64,000 nucleotides of DNA from Cheiracanthium punctorium (Eukaryota > Arthropoda > Arachnida > Araneae > Cheiracanthiidae), in NCBI GenBank assembly GCA_038373885.1, contig JAWZYV010014440.1:529001-593000 (forward strand), read 5' to 3'. The position numbers were made by a program, and so were the translations under genes. Positions 36,279 to 47,564 of the stretch are shown here, piece after piece. Each line of letters starts with the position of its first letter. The stretch's first letter is position 1. The notes under the pieces are model-generated. The model saw nothing but the letters and a program-made list of their open reading frames with translations. It had not been told where the DNA came from and ran no database searches.

Positions 36279-37260
36279 TGTACTACATATAAATGTATAT
36301 AAGTGTACATATATTTTTATGATGCAGCAGACGCTTTTTTCAATAGCTTTGACTCGTTCTAATTTTCTGTCCGTTCCGGTCGTTTCCCCATATATTAGAG
36401 AATTTAAAGTCTTCAGGAAATTAGAGAAGGAAATTGTATGCATACTTGAATAGTCATCCACAAATTGAAATGAAAGGAGTTTTAAGCTGGAACTTCTGAA
36501 GCAGAAAAGTAATTTGGGACTTTTTTTTTTCATGTATAAATCCAGCACATAAGTAAAAAAAATTATTACTTTTGCGAACTATTAATTTGGAGGATTGCAT
36601 GTGATTTGGAAGATAATGACAATTTATTTACTCTTCCAATGCCTGGTACGGAAAGAAAAAAATTCTATTTTTTTTTCGGTGGAAAAATGTGGTAAACATT
36701 TGCAACTACCCAGCTTTATAATAAAGGGTGGCTTGTTGAGCTAGACTGAGAGTAGATGTATTTGAAAATCGTTTGTTTCATGAGAATAGAAAGAGATTTT
36801 TTTTCCCTGAGACTTAACTGCTATTCGACCAATATCCAGGTATTAAGATTTAGCTTTATGGAACTGTAAAAAAAAAAAAAAAAAAATGCTAATTATAGTA
36901 TTTTACTTTTACATTTCCGATTTTTACAATTTTTTTTCTCAGAAATTTTATACTTTTTTGATAAATTTTGATGAGTTTTTGATAATTTTATACCGATTAT
37001 AAGTTTTGGACACATAAGTAGAAAAATATTGAAAACTAAATCTAAGCTATTGCAAAAATCAGAAAATCGCCATTCCCCCCGAATTTCGGACATTTTCAAC
37101 TCGGAAAGATATCTTCAGCCGATTGGTTTGAAATTTCGTTGAAGTATAGATACAAATACATAATAATTTTTTTCCCCTTTATATTTGACTTAGTTGTTAA
37201 AATAATCCCCATATACATGCGACTAACGAGTATTTCAGCTGTTCATGGCATAAAGTAAAA

Positions 37261-37334
<74 letters not shown>

Positions 37335-38680
37335 CCTCGTTCTACCAAAATATTAAATACAAAAGTTGGTGTTTCAACGTGCTGTGAAAGTCTAAACAAG
37401 AAAGGTAAATCACGACAAACGCATATGTTACAGAATATTTTCCAACACGACGGTCTTTTTCGAGTGAAATTCAGCGATGTATCGGTGCCAAACTTATGAG
37501 GATTATGAGGAAACCTAAAAAAAAAAAAAAAAAAAAAAAAAAATGTATATAATTAATGTAATTTGGCGACACCCTATAAAAAGAAATTTAAATGTTATTT
37601 CTATCATTTGAAGGGATAGTAATCTGCATAAACATTTATATAATGTATGTATACATACTGTACATGTAATGAATACTGTTTCTATCCTTTGAATAAATAA
37701 CAGGCTGTTATAACTGTTTATATACTTACTGTAATGTGCTTGAAATGGAGGAATGACTCTAAATTGCCATAGATCGTAATTTATTGTATTAGAGACATTA
37801 TTTTCAAAGGAGAGCATTATTTTGTAATTCTTAACATATATCAATTTTCGTTTGTTTGAAATTGAGAAATATGTCTGATATAAGCTTTGAATAGCGAGTT
37901 CCTATTAAACTTTGTGTATTGAAATTCTTTTGCATGCTCCTGTAAAAGAAGTATAAATGCCACACACACCATTTTGAATCCGATACATGATACAGCACAT
38001 AGGAATAATGCATATTAATTTCATAGTAATCGATGCTCATTTACGGCAGTTAGATCACGGAAGGACAAGCAGACAAATCGAAATCAATGTTTCAACTTTG
38101 TTGGAAAGTGTTAAAAAAAATGCATACGATCGTTTAATAAACACGATGATATTGAAGACACCATTTAGTTTCATTTGATGAAAATAATTATAACAAGCGT
38201 TACCAAAATAAGTCTAATTAAAATAGTACTTTTGAAAGAAAGAAACATGACTTTAGTTGGAATGAGTCCACTAATTTGGCTAAGTCTGAAAATGTTGCCC
38301 GAAATATAGTGATTAATCTGCGCATGAGATGATAAGAAATCACTCGCACAAAAAAAAAAAAAAAAAAAAAAAATGACTCATAAGACAAAAAATGAGCTTG
38401 AATTATCAGTGGCAGAATTTGGAAAGTTAGAAAGGGGAGCTTTACTCGGGGGAAAGAAAACATAATTTTACACTGACAACTCGCCCGGCAGCAAATCGGT
38501 CGATTCAACACGGTTCCCAACAGCACACAGATAGTGAGGCAGCAACAACTTGGCCAGTGCTTGGGAGGGTGAACTCTTCTCTCGAACAAATCTGCTGTGG
38601 ACCGTGTATGCTAAAGGGGGATGGTAAATGCAAAATTTGTCGTGCTTCCAATGCCCCCCCCCCCCTGTTCAAACGATATC
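36279..38680. other. AT-rich, microsatellites, no gene
   Basis: An A run followed by a pure (TA)n tract lies at 37257-37331. Further A runs are at 36869-36887, 37517-37543 and 38348-38372. A 123-codon minus-strand frame at 38218-38589 crosses a poly(A/T) run and is not credible as a gene. Confidence 0.55.
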
Positions 38681-38689
38681 TCTGGGGTT

Positions 38690-38865
38690 TCCAATCCAGG
38701 TTCTAGGTCTCTCATCTGGAACTGGTTCAAAATTAGGAGAACATTCATAGGGGGCAACGTTGGTCTGCCCACTAGGAGCTCCAGTAATGAATTGACCAAT
38801 ATCTTCGTCCTTCGTAACGGTCTCAAGCCTCCAGCAGGCCGCTGATACTGCCATTACAGAAAAAA
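38690..38865 (+). mobile_element. SINE body fragment
   Basis: The module tcatagggggcaacgttggt, cccactagg, and tgaattgaccaa matches in order the body of the SINE at 4885 and the fragment at 47030. The tRNA-like head is missing. Confidence 0.55.
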
Positions 38866-39002
38866 AAAAATTAAAACTGTGATAAAAGTTACATTTTTAT
38901 TGCGTAAGTTATCAGCTAACCGATCATCTATCTGAGAGAGAAGACAGCTTTATGTTGGATTATACACTGTCTATCAATAAGTATTTGGACACCTGTGATA
39001 GA

Positions 39003-39397
39003 AAAGAAAAACTAACTTTATTCAAAATCAATAGTTGGTAGAGCTTCCACGAGAGGCAATTACAGCGTGAACCCTCTGGGGCATACTTTCCACAAGTCTT
39101 CGTATTACAGCTAGTGGTATTGTCTTCCACTCGGCTTGGATTCGACATAGAAGTTCCTTCCCCGATTTTGTACACCCCTTAATTCGGCGTTGTGCACCCC
39201 TTAATTCGGCGATCCAACTCGTCCCAGAGGTTCTCGATAGGGTTCAGGTCCGGGGTCTGGCCAGGCCAGTCCATTCGATGAACTCCATTGGCACCATACC
39301 AAACCTTGGTTAACCTCGAAACAAGACAACTGGCATTGTCTTCCTGAAAGTAACAGGGGTCCAACCCGTAAACTGTTTTATCTAGGAACTGTTTCAT
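39003..39397 (-). pseudogene. Tc1-like transposase C-terminus, frameshifted by a 22-bp duplication
   Basis: The frame from 39397 contains FQEDNASC (the usual Q-D-N-x-x-x-H box with D present and H replaced) and WPGQTPDLNPIENLWDELD, the diagnostic Tc1 block including the third catalytic position (E in NPIENLWD). It then meets a stop. After the break, another frame continues with ELLCRIQAEWKTIP and VESMPQRVHAVI to a terminal stop near 39046, the normal Tc1 tail. The break coincides exactly with a 22-bp direct duplication (unit starts 39173 and 39195). Length seen is about 115 of ~340 residues. Confidence 0.9.
39173..39216 (+). repeat. 22-bp direct duplication inside the Tc1 relic
   Basis: caccccttaattcggcg occurs at 39173 and 39195, an offset of 22 bases. 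Because 22 is not a multiple of three it shifts the transposase frame; with one copy the frame would be continuous. Confidence 0.95.
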
Positions 39398-39432
39398 CTA
39401 GTTTTAACAGTTCTGCGGAACTGTTTTATCTT

Positions 39433-39874
39433 ATTTTGACTAGTTTGGTAGGTGCTTATGAACAAATGCATGTAATTTGTTCATAAGTGAAATTTTGTGT
39501 TTAGCGTTTTTGTCGTAACGAGATTCAGCTGTATATCACCAAGCTCAGTTTTAGAAAATTTTTTGATGCCAAATTCGACGATATTTGCAAAGATTCTATA
39601 TGTTTGCCGATAGTTGGAAAAATTTAGGGCATGGTTGAAGCAATGATTGAAAGTATACCTTTAAAAAATATTGAAGATATCCATTAATCATAATGTATTG
39701 AAGGTTTTTACCCTGCTCATAAACTAACAAACAAATTGCAATCAAAAAGAGAAATGCACAACTAGATGTTACAAGAGTCCTAAATACAAAATTTCGACAT
39801 TCTACGGCTAACTGTTTTTGAGTTATGCGAGTTACATGCATTTTTTCATAAGCACCTACCAAACTAGTCAAAAT
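39433..39874. mobile_element. MITE with ~43-bp TIRs
   Basis: Left ATTTTGACTAGTTTGGTAGG with tgcttatgaacaaatgcatgtaa is matched almost perfectly in inverse orientation at 39831-39874. The 442-bp unit is AT-rich and non-coding. The target duplication is unclear: the flanks are tt and gaatt. Confidence 0.85.
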
Positions 39875-40019
39875 GAATTCACGGTGAAAGAGATCGTACA
39901 AGCGCAAGTATGTACATAAATACATACGTACGTTGAGGCGTCATGTAGAACTTGCAGAAAGTTAATTTAGGAATGATAAAAATAGACTAATCCGTCAAAA
40001 TCCTAATGCCAGTGTTTTT

Positions 40020-41005
40020 TTTTTTTGTGTAATCACAATATATCCTTTACTTTGTATAAGGAAGTAAAAAATATGGAGTGACTCCACTCGACTTTCCGAA
40101 CCCTTTATCTTTACCAAGCGTTTAAATAAATTTGACTCAATCGAATGCAGTGTTCAAACACTAGAGCACTTCAAATGTTTGTTTGTGTTATATGTTATAG
40201 TAAGCCTACACAAGGGGCATCTGCCTACGTTGGGAATGCTTTGGGCGAAGGACTCTTTAAGGGGTTCTAAAGCGTATTCACATTACATCTGGAGAAAACA
40301 GTCCAAAACTCCAAACCGTTAGATCGACAGCCGCACGATAAGCCCGAACGAGAGACCTTCAAACTTCAGTCATCTACTATGTTCAATGGCCCATCCACTT
40401 GTCTATGGTGGGGCCCGCAGTTCAAATGATTTTAGTGTATAAGCTGCAATGCGTAAGAGTATTTTTTTGTAGCCCTGCAAATAACCGTATGTCCTACACA
40501 CATCAAAATCTACACAATGTGTTGGACAGTGACTTATAATATGCATAACTAATTTCAACTCAATTGAATTCACAATGCAGACGCTTGCGCACTTTCAAGA
40601 ATTTGTGTCTATCGGCCGTAATGTATAAAAATTATTTTTTGTATCTTTCTACAAAACTACAAGTCCTTTACATACCAAAATCAATACAGGTCGTGAGAGG
40701 ATCATCTTTAGCATACATACCAATTTTGAGCTCAATTGAATGCACCGTTTAGGTCCTATCGTGTTCACTCACATGCATGCATACACACATACACACATAC
40801 ACGCATACACACATACACACATATATACATGCATCACCGTAAAAATAACATTAATGTATTCAAAAGACCTCAAAACATGTACATACATCGGAATGTTTTG
40901 ATGATAAGAATACCTTCCTTACATGGTACCTTTTCGGGAAGTAAAGACGGTACATTGCTTCACCATATGAATCAAATACATAGTAAGCTGCAATATTTAA
41001 CGTAA
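40020..41005 (-). repeat. Dispersed repeat, minus copy (inverse partner of 52140-52740), interrupted
   Basis: Read on the minus strand it shares, in order with the plus copy, cttcctta-ac-aagtaaag, tttgaggtctt, a ca/tg microsatellite, gtgaacacgatag, ttcaattgagctcaaa, the word ctacagg-c or cctgcaa, and ggaaagt-gagtgga-tcac. The dispersed repeat at 40195-40421 lies inside it, suggesting insertion. No coding content was found. Confidence 0.55.
40195..40421 (+). repeat. Dispersed repeat, copy 2
   Basis: Partner of 28828-29056; about 230 bp with the same ordered words. It is less decayed at its 5' half (gtaagcctacacaagg, ggcatctgcctac, gctttgggcgaaggactc). Confidence 0.65.
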
Positions 41006-41919
41006 ATTGTACGTGAAAATAGAACAAGACTTCATAACTTCTAGTTATTCATTTTAAATGAAAGAATACTCGTTAATCATTTTATATTTTAGGAGCATCC
41101 TCATGTTAAAATAAATTTATTGTCGATGTAACCGAATATTAACATTACTTATGGTATGAGTATATCATTCCAGACATGTTTGTTAATTTAATTTTTGCCA
41201 TCTGTTTTGCATACATTGTGAGCAAACATTTGTGTTCATAACAAGCACTTCAAAGAAACATTAAACTCTGCATAAGAATTTAGCTAAATGCTCCTACTAA
41301 ACAGTACGAGGCAATTAACCGAAATAATGTGTTCTCAGTTCATGGAATCCTATTAGAAGCATGTGTAATTGAAATTTATTTGTATCCCCCGACTTCAAAA
41401 TAAAGTTTGTGTGTCACTAAATTAATTAGTCCAGTAGCAGGACGACGCGGATAATATATTTACTATGACAAAGTTAGCAAAAGGCATTCGTGCTTGAAAA
41501 TGAAACTATCAAGTGTTATGTTTGGTCTCGTTAAGAAGAAATTGAAGTAAGTCAGAAGTACGCTGATTAACTCTTGCATTGGTGACAGTGTTCAGAAAAT
41601 AACTTTTCGCGATTAGCGATTGATCGAAAATGTTTGGTGGCCATATGGAAGGAAGCCAAGAGTAGAAAAGGAATGTTTTCTGATATTTGGAAAGAAATGT
41701 TTGAAATAAAATGATTTTGAGACCAAGTCTTTCGGGGGGGGGGGGCACTCCGCTGGGCCATCCATCTGACTCCACTATCTACGCCTATGGTCGTCATTAC
41801 TGACTAAACATTTTCAGTCGTCAGTTAGTCAAGATTAAAAATTAATGGTTAATTTAGAATGGTTTATTGATGATAAATTTTTTGATAACATTGAAATTGT
41901 TTATTTACCGATATCATAT
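41006..41919. other. No gene; a G-run bearing repeat end
   Basis: A G run followed by cactccgctgggccatcc and ctatctacgcctatgg lies at 41727-41790, resembling the end of an unclassified mobile repeat. Nothing else is recognised. Confidence 0.35.
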
Positions 41920-41927
41920 CTGTATAG

Positions 41928-44581
41928 CAGGGTGGATCGAAAATTTTTTTTTTTCGAAATCTTTATCTCCTGAGGTTCTAAAAGTTGTAAATTGATATAA
42001 ATAAGACATGTGTAAAATTTGAATGTTCTACGACAACGTCTTGGGGTTGCGCATCGAGCTTGAAATTTAGAAGTTTTTTAAAAATATGACTTTTTCAAAA
42101 AATCGACGAAAAAAATCCTTTTCCAAATTATTAGGCTCCCGGGGTTTTACAAGTTGTATATTGTTATGAATAAGACGTATGAAAAATCTGAAAGGGCTGT
42201 GACAATTTCTGGGAATTACATATCGAGCTTGAAATCTATAAATATCTGAAAAATTTGCGTTTTTTTGACAAAAATATGTAGAAAGCAAAAATTCTATTTT
42301 TAATGAATTAGTCCCTTTGAAAAATAGTCAGTAACGTTCGCAGCTCTTTTCTAGTACAACCATAATCCTTACTACATTACTCAGGGCCCACCTCGTTGAT
42401 TTGCCTGCAATCCGAGTCCTGCACGTGCCAGCCCAAGCATCCAATTATGGGAGCATGCGTTTTAATGAATAATGTAAAGCCCGACTTCAAATCAGACTGT
42501 GGCATTTTACTATGTCAAGTGTAATGATCTAGATCGTAAGAAACCATCATCTGATAGTGGGATAGACAGCAAATTTTGGAGTGGCTGTTTGCTATGGTGT
42601 GAAGTTGGCAAATACAGCATTACAGAGATTTAGTTAGATTGGAGAACTGCGTTTCTAGATTTCGGATGACGCCTTTGTTATTTCCAGAATTCGATGATTC
42701 GCCACCACCGTCAGTGCATGTGAGGGTGCCAAGATCAATAGATTTGTGTCAAACTCTCCCAAATTTCCATTGAAATTCTTAAAATCAGATCGCGACACAC
42801 GGCCAAAGTATGTTGAACCCAAGTTCGATTATCAGCGGGATATTTTCTTTGTGACAAACACTTGGGTGTAATTTGCAGACAACAAATTTTTCTATGTACC
42901 TGGTTTTGTTGTTCCTCCTATCAAAACACAATCCAAAGAACATTTTAAAGCCTTCTTCTGTTTCTTCCACTGCGAGTCATCTTAGACATCCTCTAACTTT
43001 ATGTGGGTTGAGAATCAGTTGAGAAGGTTTCTCACCATCTACATTCCTTCCGCTTTCTATATTGGGAAATAAAGTTGATACCAGAGTTCCTGCTGCCCAG
43101 CCCGTAATAACTTTGTGTAACAGACTTGTGAAAGCACTGAGATTTTCATTCTAACTTGGTCGTTTGTGAACGCATCTCCCAAAGTGGCGGTAGATAGGCA
43201 TTCAGCGTTTTCTTCAGTCTTTCGTACTTCACTTTCGTTATTTTCACTTTCCAAATCAATGACTCGAGTTAAAACATACACTGGATATTGAAAATTTCAC
43301 CTCTTTCTCCACCAATTTCGAAATTTCTCTTTCCAACCTTTCAACTTTCCTCTCATTCACCATAAACTTCTCTACTTTACAATTCTATCAATTGTCACAT
43401 ATATAGCTCCCGTCTGGTCTGCTAATGATGCCGTTCTGTGTGAGGTATGTGAGGCTGTGAGCCACACCTGCTCCGGGAAAAGTCAGTACATTTGCAAGTG
43501 CGATATTCAAAAGCTCGGTAAGGGAGAGTTTTTACCACTTTTTTCATAAACAATTCATTATATCCGTCTCTAACATACGATTCATTTAGCTGCTGAAATT
43601 GCTCATGACCTTTTCTAACCATCTCTTGAATTCCTTACATTGACACAGTAGGGACACAGGCCTTGATCCAAATTTTCTGTATTTTGATCGCCACAACTAA
43701 GGTTACTTCTCCTTCCGGTGGATCCTGCCCTCTTTTCAGAAATTTTTCTTCTAAAGTACAAAATAGTAATATAGAAGTACGAGTATGTCTTCTTGGGTTG
43801 GTAACTTGGTACAAGGTAATTCTTTTGATATTCCCCGCTCATCTATGAACACTCTGATTTTATTCCATGTTCTATTGCAGACAGTTTCACTCTATTCAGA
43901 ATCGTAGCAGTGCAAGGCCCACCTTTTAGCTTTTTTGAGAGTAAACTGGGAGCACCATCTATCTGAAACGTTTAACTAAATGCCTGTTTCAACAAAATAT
44001 ATCTTGCCTGATTTAACCGAACGCATGTGTATCGCCATCACTCGGCAGGCAAACCGGCGCTAGTTGTCTGGAGCACAGCTTGCGTAGTGCGCCCAAGACA
44101 AAACGACAGCATGACGTGTGCATTGTATAAAACTATTTGTAAAGCCATTTTTTGTGATTTACTGAGCTTCTCTGAATATTTTTTAACATATAAAAGGACC
44201 AAATTATTTTTAACAATTAAAGTTTGCTTTCTACATAATTTTTTCAAAAAACATATAATTTTCAGATATTTATAGATGTCAAGCTCGATGTGCAATCACT
44301 AGAAACTGTCGTAGCCCCTCCAGATTTTGCATACGTGTTTTTCATAGCAATATATACTACTAAAGCCTCGGGAACCTAATAATTCGGAAAAGAATTTTTT
44401 GGTCGATTTTTTAGAAAAGTCACATTTTTCAAAAATTTCTAAATTTCAAGCTCGATGCGCAACCCCAAGACGTTGTCGTTGAACATTCAAATTTTACACA
44501 CGTCTTATTCATATCAATATACAACTTTTGAGACCACAGGAGATAAAGATTTCAAAAAAAAAATTTTTTCGATCCACCCTA
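41928..44581 (-). mobile_element. 2.65-kb DNA transposon with ~345-bp TIRs and 8-bp target duplication
   Basis: CTGTATAG flanks the unit at 41920-41927 and 44582-44589. Termini are CAGGGTGGATCGAAAA and, inverted, TAGGGTGGATCGAAAA. The inverted arms continue to about 42270 and 44235. Each arm contains two diverged ~150-bp direct units, each with a ttgtaaattgatat or ttgtatattgttat phrase, an aataagacnt phrase and a catcgagcttgaaat phrase. The centre carries a broken minus-strand coding relic. An 8-bp duplication fits hAT or P groups, but the long composite arms are unusual for hAT, so the superfamily is left open. Confidence 0.85.
42560..43842 (-). pseudogene. Broken transposase-like gene of the 2.65-kb element
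   Basis: Successive minus-strand frames read in order: 43842-43615 (FRRKISEKRAGSTGRRS, then a CPYC pair and NVRNSRDG), 43622-43422 (MVRKGHEQFQQLNESYVRDG, KTLPYRAFEYRTCKC), 43281-43057, 42970-42785 (FKMFFGLCFDRRNNKTR), and about 42740-42560 (TCTDGGGESSNSGNNKGVIR, then CICQLHT). The TDG near a G-V-I-R and a later C-x-LHT resemble a transposase catalytic region in arthropod elements I have seen but cannot name. Overlaps and stops show at least four frame breaks. Cysteine pairs suggest a zinc-binding N-terminal part. Confidence 0.55.
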
Positions 44582-44617
44582 CTGTATAGTCATATTATTG
44601 TTATTAGAAAAATAGAG

Positions 44618-45050
44618 TTATGCAATGCACACAGTGTGCCAAATAGGCATGAGCAGCAGTGTAACTGGAGGCTGAAACAGACTTATAAAATGCACATAGT
44701 GTGCCAAATAGACGTGAGCAGCAGTGTTACTGGAAGCAACTATAGAATTATGCAATGCACAGCGTGCCAAGTAGTCGTGGCAGCAGTGTAACTGGAGGCA
44801 ACTAGGTGTTTGGCACACTGTGTGCAGTTATGAAATGCACACAGTGTGCCAAATAGGCGTGAGTAGCAGTATAACTAGAGGCAACTGTTGAGTTATGCAA
44901 TGCACACAGCGTGCCAAATAGGCGTGAGAAGCATTGTTTCTGGAGGCAACTGTAAACTTATGAAATGCACACAGCGTGCCTAATAGGCGTGAGCAGCAGT
45001 GTAACACTGGAGGCAACTACAGAGTTATGAAATTCACGCAGTGTGCCGAA
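44618..45050 (+). repeat. 65-bp minisatellite, seven units
   Basis: Units start at ttat(g/a) at 44618, 44683, 44748, 44828, 44893, 44958 and 45025; spacing is 65 except 80 after the third and 67 at the last. The core is atgcacacagtgtgccaaat, ggcgtgagcagcagtgt and ctggaggcaac. The extra bases in the fourth interval are an inverted copy of the core start, making an 18-bp perfect inverted repeat (44809-44826 and 44836-44853). The array begins 29 bases after the 2.65-kb transposon's target duplication. Confidence 0.9.
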
Positions 45051-45229
45051 TAGACCACTAACATTAATCTAAACTACACACAATCAGGACTTGGAACGAT
45101 CTTTCAACAATTTGTATGATCGTTGTAAACGTCGCATGGATGAAAAAAGAGACGGATTTGAATCCCTGTAACTGTGAAATTTAAATAAAGTTCTTTATTT
45201 GGATGGAGTGCTGGCAGTCTATTTGGCGC

Positions 45230-45385
45230 AGTGTATATTATGGTAGAACTAGAGGTTAAAGCCCGTTGTGGAGGCAATTACAACAACTTTTAAATCTGTT
45301 TGGATTTAAAAGTTTTGTTTTGGAGGTTGAACCGGAATTGTGACAGAGTCAGGGATCAGAGTAACTATATAGAAGGATTAACACT
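45230..45385 (+). repeat. Short dispersed repeat, intact copy
   Basis: It contains agaggttaaagcc, gtggaggcaattacaac, then ggttgaaccggaa-tgtg, gtca-ggatcag-gtaactatatag. The first half matches 51648-51690 and the second half matches 52775-52845. A 12-bp inverted repeat (acttttaaatc) sits between. Confidence 0.55.
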
Positions 45386-46685
45386 CATGTTTAAAACTAG
45401 ATTTTTCATACTCTAGCTTATAAAAAAACATTCAGATTCTAGCTCAGAGATTGTTCTTTGAAAAGTGTTATGAAGTTTCAGAGGAAATCTTGAATCTTTC
45501 GAAGGTTGAAAATTTTCAGGAAAACTACAAGTTATGTATTTTTAAGTGAAGAGATAGTCAAAAAGGAGGGCAAATATTTTATCACTACAGATACAATGTC
45601 TTCAAATCACAGTCGGAAGTGCATGTATAATAATTACAAATGTGGTATGCCTTGTGTTTACAAATGCAGTAAACTATAATTACTTGTACGTAAGAATTCT
45701 GGTTATAAATCTTCCCAGATACACTTTTTCAACATTATAACTTTTCATGTTGGACGTACTTTAATAATTTTCTGAACAATTTCCTATTATTCAAAGAATT
45801 TAAAGCGTGGGTATGCCTCCTATTTTCGCGAATAATATCTCTACTCCCTTCCCCAAATGGTGCGATTTAGCGCCAACAACGGTAGGTTATTAAACGATTC
45901 CTTGTAATTACAACTAAACCTTTTGTCAAGAAAATAACTTAACCGTTAAAGTGATTGAGAAAAGTTTGGGAACCGACCGCAGTCTTCGGGTTCTACATAA
46001 GTCCAAAAGTGAGAGATTCAATAAAATTGACTTGAGGAAGTGTGACTTCGAAACAGCCATCACTAATTTAATTAGACTAATAGTATATTTTTTATATACG
46101 TACTCAAATAATTTTTTGTCTTAACTTTCATTTTTAATCAATTAACATTTTATCCAAATTTTGAACTAACAGCTGTACCTTACGATAAGAAACAATATAA
46201 GAGATATTTTTTCCTAAGTCATGGAACAATATCATTCACGCCGTACTTAAATCTTTTTAAGCCATTACAAAAAAGTTTCTTATAAGTTGAAATATTTGCT
46301 CCTAGTAAAGCACTTTCGTTTTTTTCCCCATATTCTCTTTCCCTTTTCCTAGAAGCTATTCCACCCCTCAACTCCGTTGTGACATGCGTTTATTGATTTT
46401 TCTCAGCAAATATGCTTTTGGAAAAAAAGCATGCAGTATTAACAGTCTACTTTTTTTCAGGTTTATGGTCCGTAATTTTTTTGCATGTTTTATCTCTTAT
46501 CTCTTTTTTATTTGTTTTCGTAGGTGTTACATTTTCTTTACCTACCCAAGTGTTTCAGTATTATCTTAAAAATGATTCCTCTTGATTGTTGGTATAACTG
46601 AGATTAGACTTTTAATGAGTAGTTACCGATTCTTTTGATATTGATGTTCTTAGGAATGCAGTGTTTGCCAGTTATAAATATTTGT
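45386..46685. other. AT-rich, no gene recognised
   Basis: No terminus, tandem array or credible exon is seen. Confidence 0.45.
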
Positions 46686-46689
46686 ACAA

Positions 46690-47165
46690 GAGCCGCCCGG
46701 GTTGTGTAGTGGCTACAGAACCATTCTGCCACACCACGGGCCACAGTTCGTTTCCCGCTATGGGCTGCAGACTTCGTGTCGATTACAATCGACTGTAAAC
46801 GAAGATTAGAATAATATTTTACAAAAATGCTATGATAAATTGCATTATTATAGAATTCTTTTGATATTTGATTTCTTTAATATCAAGATTACAGTTATTT
46901 TACTAATCATAATCACTATTCGTATTCACTAATCATAATATTTTTGGAAATTGTTTGTAATCGAAATCGTAATAATATCATTTCATGTAATCGATTACAG
47001 ATGATCGTGTAATCGCACGAAGTCTGCTTAGGTGTGCTTGGGTGTCATTTCGTCCGCCCTTTCACAGGAGGCAATAATGGTGGTTCACTTGTTGGCTGCT
47101 TCCATAATCAGGTGACCGGTAGTATCGACCTAGTAGTGGTCTATGCTTACAAACGGCAAGTAACG
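46690..47165 (+). mobile_element. tRNA-headed SINE split by a MITE
   Basis: The head (46691-46766) has an A-box-like gttgtgtagtggctacaga and a B-box-like agttcgtttccc. The body resumes at about 47030 with tgggtgtcatttcgtccgcc and tcacaggaggcaata, matching the body of the SINE at 4885. The split point corresponds to the head/body junction in the intact copy. Confidence 0.6.
46767..47027. mobile_element. 261-bp MITE inserted in the SINE
   Basis: Termini GCAGACTTCGTG and, inverted, GCAGACTTCGTG are identical over 12 bases and continue as cgattaca-rich subterminal words on both arms. The interior is AT-rich with atcataat repeats. No clean target duplication; CAGACTT ends would suit hAT. Confidence 0.7.
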
Positions 47166-47564
47166 TCCAACGGGGAAAGATATCTAAAATATAAAATTCT
47201 CCTGTCACAGTGTTAGTCACCTAACTCCTCCGAAACCACTCGACCAATTTTAATGAAATTTTCTATGTATATTCGTTAGGTCATAGAATAGGTTTTTAAC
47301 TATGTCTCATACCCCTAAGTCATAAGGGCGGTCCACCCCAAAATATTTAGCCCCCGAGTGCTATTAATTTCAATCAGGATTTCTGTGTAGACATTAGCGT
47401 GTCGAGTCACTTTTCAAATGTGTTTGCCAGATTATGTGGAGAGGGGGGGGGGCGTTAATAAAATGTTGAAAGTCGCACAAGGTTTGCAATTTTTGATAAT
47501 GGATCGCTAAATGTGGTGCCAAAACGTGACAATTTATTATAAATATATTTCGCGTATAGTTAGA

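Larger units (their letters stand above)
38965..39420 (-). mobile_element. 5'-truncated Tc1-like transposon
   Basis: The 3' terminus begins CACTGTCTATC directly after a TA at 38963-38964, then aataagtatttggacacc, a typical Tc1-like inverted repeat. The coding relic 39003-39397 reads away from it on the minus strand. The 5' part of the element is missing; sequence beyond about 39400 is unrelated. Confidence 0.85.

Noticed and set aside
37257..37331. Origin or regulatory element in the A/TA tract
   Set aside because: Simple (TA)n microsatellite after an A run; nothing beyond low complexity.
38218..38589. 123-codon minus-strand open frame
   Set aside because: Crosses a long homopolymer giving a poly-F run and lacks any recognisable domain.
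44618..45050. CRISPR array (regular 65-bp repeats)
   Set aside because: Units are contiguous minisatellite copies with no repeat/unique-spacer alternation, in a eukaryotic context.
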